The notes beneath the pieces are model-generated. The model was given only the letters and a program-made list of their open reading frames with translations, was not told the origin of the DNA and ran no database searches. Shown in pieces: positions 8,382 to 15,032 of a stretch of 55,512 nt of DNA; position 1 is the stretch's first letter; each line of letters begins with the position of its first letter. Source of the DNA: JBBAFM01 sp041655415. GTDB lineage: Bacteria; Bacillota; Clostridia; Peptostreptococcales; JAAYPU01. The position numbers were made by a program, and so were the translations under genes. The stretch covers positions 1 to 55,512 of the forward strand of contig CAYSBC010000004.1 of NCBI GenBank assembly GCA_964429195.1, in the 5' to 3' direction.

Positions 8382-9203
8382 ATGATGATAGATACACCTA
8401 ACAGTAAGATTATTAATGTAGTCTCAAACGATGATTCTTTGTCAGAGGAAATTCGAAGGATTTTAATACAAAAGCTTGAAAAAGCAGGATATCTTGTTCC
8501 CAAAAAATTTGATTATGATGCCATGCTTATTATATGTATAGGTGGAGATGGTGCCTTTTTAAACACTTTGCACACTTATAATTTTCCTGATATACCCTTT
8601 ATCGGTGTCAATACAGGCCACCTGGGTTTTTTCCAGGAGATATTACCTTATCAATTAGACGAGCTCATCTTTAGACTGGAAAAAAACGAATATAAAACTC
8701 AACACCTTAACGCAGTTTCTGCTACTGTTACCTATGGAAATCAGCAGCAACATAATATAACAGCTATGAATGAAATTGTTGTCAGAAGCAGTAAAACCAA
8801 GACTATCCATCTCAACATTTCCCTTAATGATGAATTTTTAGAAAAATTCAGTGGAGATGGTGTTCTTGTTTCCACCTCTCCGGGTAGTACGGCCTACAAC
8901 TATGCCCTTGGGGGAAGCATTGTGGATCCTCGTTTAAAGCTACTGCAAATTACTCCTATTGCCCCTATTAATTCAACTGCTTATCGCTCCTTTACCTCCA
9001 GTGTTATTGTTCCGCCTACAACCAGCGTCAATATCAATCCGGAAAATGCTTTCGAGAATTCCATATCTGTAGCCTATGATGGTATAGAAACAACATTTAA
9101 TAACCTTAAGAAGGTATCTGTTGAACTTTCAGATATCAATATACGTTTGTTAAGGCTTGATTCCTATAATTTTTGGGACAAGGTCAAAAGCAAGTTCTTA
9201 TAA
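8382..9203 (+). CDS. nadK: NAD kinase
   Basis: 273 residues. It phosphorylates NAD to NADP using ATP or polyphosphate. The family signature GGDG is at 54-57 (IGGDGAFLNTLH), followed by GVNTGHLGFF, the NE motif in AMNEIVVRSS, and the Gly-rich SGDGVLVSTSPGSTAYNYALGG. LLQITPIAP also matches. The start is one of two adjacent ATGs behind AGAGAGGGATAA. The 3' end overlaps the convergent gene at 9164-9829 by 40 bases, so both C termini are coded on opposite strands of the same stretch. Confidence 0.95.
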   Translation: MMIDTPNSKIINVVSNDDSLSEEIRRILIQKLEKAGYLVPKKFDYDAMLIICIGGDGAFLNTLHTYNFPDIPFIGVNTGHLGFFQEILPYQLDELIFRLEKNEYKTQHLNAVSATVTYGNQQQHNITAMNEIVVRSSKTKTIHLNISLNDEFLEKFSGDGVLVSTSPGSTAYNYALGGSIVDPRLKLLQITPIAPINSTAYRSFTSSVIVPPTTSVNINPENAFENSISVAYDGIETTFNNLKKVSVELSDINIRLLRLDSYNFWDKVKSKFL

Positions 9204-9829
9204 TAAGACTCGGCTTCTCCCTTTGTCCATATACGGGCAATCTGACCGGCTTTTTCAAATTCTAAAGATCCGGTTTTGTGAATATAGGTCCATATATTTT
9301 CTTCAAATAGGTAAGACCTGCCGGATAAAACCTCTTCAATGATGCGATAGTTTTCAGCAAAAAGCTCCTCATAACAGGCTTTAAATTCTTTAAAGTTATG
9401 AGAGCTTTTTTTATAGGTATCTATAGCCATGGCCTTTAATAGCCAATCAAATTCTTTATGAAGCCAGATGCTCATCTTAATGTAATAGGATTTTTTTACA
9501 AAAAGGATTGTTTCAATGTCCTTTGTTACTTTGTAGTCTTGGCAAAAGGTACTGAATAGATTTTGGTTAATCCTGATGTAATCATATTCCTTAAGCTCTT
9601 CCTCTACAAGATCAAAGATTTCTCCTTCATCAATATCCGCAAGATAAGCATCCGGGTCACTTTCTTCCCCGTTCTCGTCTTCTTCTATAAAATCCAGTTT
9701 TTCATTTAATGCGTATAAAATATCAGAGAATAAGGATTTGTTGAACCAAATCCAATTCTCTGATAAATCAAACACTCTTTCTATATTCAATTTGTCTATG
9801 TTGCTCTTTAGAAGTTGCGTTAAATTCAT
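9164..9829 (-). CDS. Uncharacterised acidic protein downstream of fabI
   Basis: 221 residues, unrecognised. It is soluble and probably helical, with a strongly acidic insert at about residues 49-80 (IEEDENGEESDPDAY ... EGEIFDLVEEEL). Further on, aromatic-rich patches follow (SIWLHKEFDWLLKAM, LFEENIWTYIH). It lies ten bases after the fabI stop and likely shares its transcript; the ribosome site AGGGTAAGG is partly inside the fabI end. In size and acidity it resembles the proteins at 13547-14167 and 14242-14886, but I see no clear shared motif. The last 40 bases overlap nadK tail to tail. No function is proposed. Confidence 0.75.
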   Translation of the reverse strand: MNLTQLLKSNIDKLNIERVFDLSENWIWFNKSLFSDILYALNEKLDFIEEDENGEESDPDAYLADIDEGEIFDLVEEELKEYDYIRINQNLFSTFCQDYKVTKDIETILFVKKSYYIKMSIWLHKEFDWLLKAMAIDTYKKSSHNFKEFKACYEELFAENYRIIEEVLSGRSYLFEENIWTYIHKTGSLEFEKAGQIARIWTKGEAESYYKNLLLTLSQKL

Positions 9830-9839
9830 TTTTTTGACC

Positions 9840-10613
9840 TTACCCTAATATATTGTACCCACAATCCACATAAAGAATTTCTCCTGTGATAGCAGAGCTC
9901 ATGGAACTCAATAAAAATACTGCCGCTTTTCCTATCTCTTCTTGATCTACCGGACGTTTTAAGGGAGCTCTTTCTGCAAAAGCTGATAGCATCTCGTTTA
10001 AATCGGAAACGCCTCTGGCTGAAGCTGTTTTTATAGGTCCTGCTGAAATGGCATTCACTCTTATATCCTCTTTCCCAAGATCTACGGCTAAGTAACGCAC
10101 ACTTGCTTCTAAAGCCGCCTTGGCAACACCCATGACATTGTAATTTTTAACTGCCTTTACACCACCATGATAGGATAGGGTTATAATGGAACCACCTTCT
10201 GTCATTAAAGGTCTAGCATACCTGGAAACAGCCACCAAGGAATAAGCACTTATATCTTGTGCCATGGCATAGCCATCTCGTGATGTGTTGACATATTCGC
10301 CTTCCAATTCTTCTCTCTTAGCATGAGCAATACAGTGTGCAACACCGTGAAGAACACCGAATTCTTCTTTAATCAAATCGAAGGTTTTCTCAATATTCTC
10401 ATCCTGAGTCACATCGCATTCAACAAATTTTACATTTTTAATATTTTCTTCTGTTGTGAGCTTTTCTAAACTCCTTAAGCTTTTATCTCCATAATAGGAG
10501 AACAGTAATTGGGCGCCATTTTGATAGGCCTGCTTTGCAATACCCCAAGCAATGCTCCATTTATTGGCTACACCCATAATCAATATATTTTTATTTTTTA
10601 ACAAATCACTCAT
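9840..10613 (-). CDS. fabI: Enoyl-ACP reductase, FabI type
   Basis: 257 residues from the ATG at 10613 (MSDLLKN), which has GTGGAGG seven bases upstream. A GTG at 10628 would put the ribosome site inside the gene. It reduces the trans-2-enoyl-ACP double bond with NAD(P)H in fatty-acid synthesis. It is a divergent SDR: the cofactor loop is GVANKWSIAWGIA, the catalytic region has the FabI spacing Y-x6-K in YNVMGVAKAALEASVRYLA, and the end is ITGEILYVDCGYNILG. The SAGPIKTASARGV stretch matches the substrate-loop region. A small unknown gene follows at ten bases. No other fab genes are nearby. Confidence 0.94.
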   Translation of the reverse strand: MSDLLKNKNILIMGVANKWSIAWGIAKQAYQNGAQLLFSYYGDKSLRSLEKLTTEENIKNVKFVECDVTQDENIEKTFDLIKEEFGVLHGVAHCIAHAKREELEGEYVNTSRDGYAMAQDISAYSLVAVSRYARPLMTEGGSIITLSYHGGVKAVKNYNVMGVAKAALEASVRYLAVDLGKEDIRVNAISAGPIKTASARGVSDLNEMLSAFAERAPLKRPVDQEEIGKAAVFLLSSMSSAITGEILYVDCGYNILG

Positions 10614-10656
10614 GTGAACGACCTCCACCTCATATTAATTATTGCCTCTTGCTATT

Positions 10657-12462
10657 TTACACATATTTCTCAAACTGTTCAACTAAATTACCAAAAGTTT
10701 TCATAGCACTTTCAATAGGTTTCGTTGTTGTCATGTCTACTCCTGCTTTTTGAAGAAGATTGATCGGATAGTCCGAATCCCCTGATTTTAAGAAATCAAT
10801 ATACCTGTTCCTAGCCAAATCTCCCTCATTTAAAATCTGCTTGGAAAGCTCAATGGCTGCAGAATAGCCTGTTGCATATTTGTAGACGTAGAATGCCGAG
10901 TAAAAATGCGGTATTCTCGCCCATTCCATTTTGATTGCATCATCCAGTATGATTTCTTTACCATAGTAGAATTGATTCAACTTTCCATATTCCTCTGAAA
11001 GCCATTCATGGGTAAGGACTTCTCCTGATTCAATGGCTTCATGGGTCATCTTTTCAAATTCAGCAAACATGGTTTGTCTAAAGAGAGTTCCTCGGAATTG
11101 TTCCATAAAATAATTGAGAAGGTACATTTTTTCCCCATTGTCTTTGACATTGGCAATCATATATTCCATTAATAGCGCTTCGTTGACCGTAGAAGCTACT
11201 TCAGCAGTAAAGATAGAATGTCCCCCATAGATATAGGGTTGGGTATGCCGGGTGAAATAGGAATGCATGGAATGTCCCATCTCATGGGCTGTCGTAAAGA
11301 CATCCTTGATGGAGTCCGTATAATTGAGCATAATATAAGGGTCGCTCTCATAGGTTCCAAAAGAGTAAGCCCCGCTGGTTTTCCCTTCATTTTCATAGAC
11401 ATCTATCCATCTTCCCTCGAAGCCTTTGTTCATAATGGTTAAGTACTCATCTCCCATAGGTTTTAATGCTTTTCTTATAATCTCTACGCCCTCTTTATAA
11501 GGTATTTTCTTATCAATCTCTTTCACGATAGGTGTATAAAGGTCATAAAAGTGCAGATCATCTAGCTTCAACATCTTTTTTCTCAGCTTGACATAGCGAT
11601 GCATTAAGTTGATGTGGCTGTGAACTGTTTTAACAAGGTTTTCATAGACACTTAAAGGTATATTATCACCGTGCAAGGCTTGGGCTAATGAAGAGTCGTA
11701 TTTTCGCAGCTTAGCCCCCATAGCATCACCCTTCGTACTATAATTATAAGTTGATGCCAAAGTGTTCTTTTGCTTTTTATAGGCCGAATACAGTGCTTCA
11801 AAAGCCTCCTTACGAACTCGTCTATCTGGTGATTCCATGAAATTAATAAACTTACCGTGGGTTAATTCTATTTCTTCACCATCTTCGTCTGTGATATGAC
11901 CAAATTTGATATCCGCATTATTAATCATTCTGAAAATGCTCTCCGGAGCCGCCATCATTTCTCCAAATTGAGCTATAATGTATTCTTCTTCCTTAGATAG
12001 AATGTGAGGTTTATTTCTTAGAAGGTCCTTTATGAAAAAGTCATAGAGTCTTAAATCCTCATTTTCCTCAAGGAATGCCATCAATTTTTCTTCCGGTATC
12101 CCTAAAAGCTCCGGTGTAAAAAAGGATAACTTCATGCTAATTTCTACGGACAGAGATTGTGCTTTTTCACTCATGGCCTGATATTTCGTTACTCGATTAT
12201 CCTCGTCTTTTTTCATCCTAGCGTAGACATAAATGTTGCCAATTTTTCGAGATAATTCTTCTTTCTTTCTAAAAGCTTCCAGTAAAGTTTCACTGCTTTC
12301 ATGAAGGCGACCTGCATAGGCCTTAACACCTTCTGCCAGTTCTCTGACAATCTGAAAATCCTTCTCCCACATTGCATCCGTCTCATACATTTTGGACAAA
12401 TTCCATTTAAAACTGCTATCTATTTCTTCTCTTTGCTTTAATTTTTTAGATTCGTTAACCAT
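10657..12462 (-). CDS. pepF: Oligoendopeptidase F (M3B family)
   Basis: 601 residues, the family's usual length. It is a cytoplasmic zinc peptidase that cuts medium-sized oligopeptides. The zinc motif HEMGHSMHSYF (HExxH) lies at about 390, with the third ligand Glu in FTAEVASTVNEALL downstream. The N-terminal helical domain includes KWNLSKMYETD, typical of PepF. The C-terminal GYSAAIELSKQIL and FLKSGDSDYPINLLQKAGVDM are strong family matches. The start at 12462 has AGGAGGAAATA. It reads away from murI, and the intergenic region holds a dispersed repeat. Confidence 0.95.
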   Translation of the reverse strand: MVNESKKLKQREEIDSSFKWNLSKMYETDAMWEKDFQIVRELAEGVKAYAGRLHESSETLLEAFRKKEELSRKIGNIYVYARMKKDEDNRVTKYQAMSEKAQSLSVEISMKLSFFTPELLGIPEEKLMAFLEENEDLRLYDFFIKDLLRNKPHILSKEEEYIIAQFGEMMAAPESIFRMINNADIKFGHITDEDGEEIELTHGKFINFMESPDRRVRKEAFEALYSAYKKQKNTLASTYNYSTKGDAMGAKLRKYDSSLAQALHGDNIPLSVYENLVKTVHSHINLMHRYVKLRKKMLKLDDLHFYDLYTPIVKEIDKKIPYKEGVEIIRKALKPMGDEYLTIMNKGFEGRWIDVYENEGKTSGAYSFGTYESDPYIMLNYTDSIKDVFTTAHEMGHSMHSYFTRHTQPYIYGGHSIFTAEVASTVNEALLMEYMIANVKDNGEKMYLLNYFMEQFRGTLFRQTMFAEFEKMTHEAIESGEVLTHEWLSEEYGKLNQFYYGKEIILDDAIKMEWARIPHFYSAFYVYKYATGYSAAIELSKQILNEGDLARNRYIDFLKSGDSDYPINLLQKAGVDMTTTKPIESAMKTFGNLVEQFEKYV

Positions 12463-12570
12463 TATTTCCTCCTACCTTTATTTTTATCTTCTATTCAATA
12501 GTATTTACATTTACCTTCTATTTAATTAATATATATTGTATAACAACAGATTAATAAATACTACATATAA

Positions 12571-12652
12571 GCAGTAGAAATCTACAAATCAAAGATTTGT
12601 GATTTCCTTGCATCAGTTCGCCATCAATTTGTTACACAAATTGGGGCGAGCT
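12571..12652. repeat. Two-hairpin dispersed repeat, copy 2
   Basis: It begins with GCAGTAGAAATCTAC exactly as copy 1 does. Hairpin 1 (12577-12606) has an AAA loop and a one-base bulge relative to copy 1. Hairpin 2 (12618-12649) pairs TCGCC / GGCGA and CAATTTGT / ACAAATTG over a three-base loop. It lies in the pepF-murI intergenic region and ends 19 bases before the murI start, so it would be part of the murI leader RNA. Confidence 0.85.
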
Positions 12653-12671
12653 AAGAAATGGAGATGACTTA

Positions 12672-13475
12672 ATGGACAATAGACCCATTGGCTTTTTTGA
12701 TTCGGGATTAGGCGGTTTAACATGTGTAATGCAGTTTATTAAAACCTTTCCACATGAAAAAATAATTTATTTTGGAGATACAGCAAGAACTCCTTATGGG
12801 TCCAAGGCTGTTTCCACCATTGAACGCTTTTCTTTTGAAATAGCTGATTTTTTAATGAGCAAAGATGTCAAAATGCTTGTTATTGCCTGCAACACGATTA
12901 CCTCTACTTGTCTTGATGCCTTGAGAGAAAAATACGCTCACATACCTATCATAGGCATCATTGATCCGGCCGCAAAAAAGGTAGCAGAGACATGTACAAA
13001 GGATAATAGAATAGGGATTATTGGTACAAAGGTGACGATTGAGCATAAGTCCTATATCAAGTCCATACATTCTTATTGCAAGGATTTGAACCTTTATGAC
13101 AAAGCATGTCCCATTTTTGTCCCTTTAATCGAGGAAGGTATTATCGACAATGACATTATGAATTTATCCATAAAGCATTATTTGGATGATTTTACAGAAG
13201 AAAATAAGCTGGATACGCTTGTTTTGGGTTGCACTCATTATCCTCTTATCATGGAAAATATCCGGCGCCTTTATCCCCAAATGCATGTTATCAACCCTTC
13301 AGAGGAAATTGTATCCAGTATCGGCAATACCTTATTATCCATGGATATTCTTTCAGCACAGACGGATTTAGAAAATGAATTTTATGCAAGTGACCTTTCG
13401 GAAAATTTTATTGAGATGATCAGAACAATTTCAAAAAATTCTCTTATTGGCTTTAAGAGCTTTGAAATAGAATAA
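12672..13475 (+). CDS. murI: Glutamate racemase
   Basis: 267 residues. It converts L-glutamate to D-glutamate for peptidoglycan. The family motifs are FFDSGLGGLTCV near the N terminus, YFGDTARTPYG, the first catalytic cysteine in IACNTIT (Cys73) and the second in LGCTHYPL (Cys187). The start is the ATG at 12672 with GGAGATG upstream. It is the only plus-strand gene in this stretch. A dispersed repeat lies in its leader, and a two-way terminator follows. Confidence 0.95.
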   Translation: MDNRPIGFFDSGLGGLTCVMQFIKTFPHEKIIYFGDTARTPYGSKAVSTIERFSFEIADFLMSKDVKMLVIACNTITSTCLDALREKYAHIPIIGIIDPAAKKVAETCTKDNRIGIIGTKVTIEHKSYIKSIHSYCKDLNLYDKACPIFVPLIEEGIIDNDIMNLSIKHYLDDFTEENKLDTLVLGCTHYPLIMENIRRLYPQMHVINPSEEIVSSIGNTLLSMDILSAQTDLENEFYASDLSENFIEMIRTISKNSLIGFKSFEIE

Positions 13476-13487
13476 AAAGCTCCTAAG

Positions 13488-13530
13488 AAAAAGGATGCCC
13501 CTTCAATGATAGTTATCGGGCATCCTTACT
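13488..13530. terminator. Bidirectional terminator between murI and the acidic gene pair
   Basis: AAGGATGCCC (13491-13500) pairs with GGGCATCCTT (13518-13527) over a 17-base loop. A-rich bases precede and T-rich bases follow, so it can serve murI on the plus strand and the gene ending at 13547 on the minus strand. Confidence 0.8.
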
Positions 13531-13546
13531 TTCATTTATTTTGTTT

Positions 13547-14167
13547 TTAATGCAAATAATAATTTTGATTGGAACCTATAGGAACCCCTTCAAAGAAATC
13601 TTTAGAGTTTTTTAAATCGCCGCCTAAATAAGGGGTGTCGCCAAAATCGATTCCATATCGAATCAAGTCTCGCAAATCCTTCAATAGCTTCTCAGGACTA
13701 TCTGAAATTAAGCGAAATTTCATTCTTTTGGCCTTGGCCCCATCCTTATTTTTAAGGAGCATGGTGATGGCTGCGTGAACACTGATCTCATGATGGTTGA
13801 TTCCATCTGTATAATTGACCCTCGAATCAAGCATTAACCATTTGGAAAAGGATTTTAATTCTTTAGCCAGTTCCAATCTGCTCTCATGGGTATTCTTCTC
13901 TAATAATTCCATAATATAAGAGTTGCTATCCACTAAGGCTACCATAATAGAAGGGTCATAATCGATAATCGTATCAATGCACTCATTAAAATATTCCTCA
14001 ACAAGTAATTCAATGTTTTCAATGGATAAGACAATATCCCGAACATCCTCATCTTCTAAACAGTACATATACGATATTAAATTAAAAAATTGCTCTTTTG
14101 TCCTTATTTCTCCATAGCCTGTAACACCTAAAACTTCCTTAAGCTCTTCAATAATTTTATTATCCAT
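13547..14167 (-). CDS. Uncharacterised protein, partner of the gene at 14242
   Basis: 206 residues from the ATG at 14167, behind GAGAGGAG with eight-base spacing; a GTG nine bases earlier overlaps that site. It looks soluble and helical. Visible stretches are YMYCLEDEDVRDIVLSIEN, FNECIDTIIDYDPSIMVALVD and, near the end, YGIDFGDTPYLGGDLKN. There is a His pair in GINHHEISVHAAI, but no recognised catalytic motif. The gene is 74 bases after 14242-14886 on the same strand, so the two may be co-transcribed downstream of nrdJ or from their own promoter. I do not recognise it. Confidence 0.72.
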   Translation of the reverse strand: MDNKIIEELKEVLGVTGYGEIRTKEQFFNLISYMYCLEDEDVRDIVLSIENIELLVEEYFNECIDTIIDYDPSIMVALVDSNSYIMELLEKNTHESRLELAKELKSFSKWLMLDSRVNYTDGINHHEISVHAAITMLLKNKDGAKAKRMKFRLISDSPEKLLKDLRDLIRYGIDFGDTPYLGGDLKNSKDFFEGVPIGSNQNYYLH

Positions 14168-14241
14168 TATTCTCACTCCTCTCTTACCAAGTTCACAGTA
14201 TTAACAAATATCTCACGTCATGGAGTCGCTTTATATCCTTA

Positions 14242-14886
14242 TTATATTTCATCTATAACCGGGTTATCTAAATCAATCAATCCTTGGCTATATTCGTAAT
14301 CATCATCTCTTTCTATATCGTCAAAATCATATGCATCCAATTCCTCTTCCTGATCGTCAAAATCAATATCGTAATCATCGATAGGATAATCTAAAGCATC
14401 CGGATAGATACATTCAAAAGACCCTGATTTTAAATTTTCCAATCGCGTTAACAATAAGCTATCATAGATACTGATGTAGGATTTTGTTTTACTAACCAAG
14501 TCGGTACAAAGCACTAGCTCATTGGCCATAATCCAGGTTTGAAATCTTAGGAGCTCATAGGCTAGAATATCTAAATATTTTTTATCTTTTCCTATGGATG
14601 AAGCTATGCCTAGCAACAAATATTTCACTGTAGAAAATATTTTATACAAATCAATATTATCATTTGCAATACCTGTCATCAAATCCTCAAAATGAAACTC
14701 CAAATATTCTTTAATCTCTCTTAAGCCTTTCGTAAGGAAAATTTCAATTAAAATAGCTTCATTGATAATCTTGTAATTTTCCATAATGGTAGAAAATTGA
14801 TCATAGTACTCAACCTGAGGCCAATCATCAATCTCTAATTCTTTCAGCAATTTATTTTCTTCTAAATTTTTTTCTTTACTTGCCAT
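14242..14886 (-). CDS. Uncharacterised protein with a very acidic C-terminal tail
   Basis: 214 residues from the ATG at 14886 (MASKEKN), with GGAG six bases before it; the upstream ATG at 14898 lies within three bases of a weaker site. Residues 20-165 look helical (NYKIINEAILIEIFLTKGL, LLRFQTWIMANELVLC). The final 50 residues are almost all Asp, Glu and Tyr (DYPIDDYDIDFDDQEEELD and on). Acidic tails like this often bind metal ions or basic partners, but that is only a possibility. No family is recognised. It is the first gene of a pair with 13547-14167. Confidence 0.72.
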   Translation of the reverse strand: MASKEKNLEENKLLKELEIDDWPQVEYYDQFSTIMENYKIINEAILIEIFLTKGLREIKEYLEFHFEDLMTGIANDNIDLYKIFSTVKYLLLGIASSIGKDKKYLDILAYELLRFQTWIMANELVLCTDLVSKTKSYISIYDSLLLTRLENLKSGSFECIYPDALDYPIDDYDIDFDDQEEELDAYDFDDIERDDDYEYSQGLIDLDNPVIDEI

Positions 14887-14979
14887 CCATAACTCCATTT
14901 TTTAAATAAATTCTTTACTAGTAACCTTCTTGCTTTTATTTTATCTTACCCTCTATAATAATCAAGCCCTTTTATTTAA

Positions 14980-15010
14980 AAAAATCACAAATCAAAGATT
15001 TGTGATTTTT
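14980..15010 (-). terminator. nrdJ terminator built on the dispersed-repeat hairpin core
   Basis: ATCACAAATC (14984-14993), an AAA loop and GATTTGTGAT (14997-15006) form a perfect stem. On the minus strand it runs into a T7 tract. The core ACAAATC-AAA-GATTTGT is the same as hairpin 1 of the repeat at 12571, and an AGCAG lies at its edge. It ends the nrdJ transcript 23 bases after the stop. Confidence 0.85.
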
Positions 15011-15032
15011 AGCAGATTTATCCCGTTGCAGA

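Noticed and set aside
10614..10628. GTG start giving fabI five extra codons
   Set aside because: The ribosome site GTGGAGG would lie within the coding sequence; the ATG at 10613 is correctly spaced.
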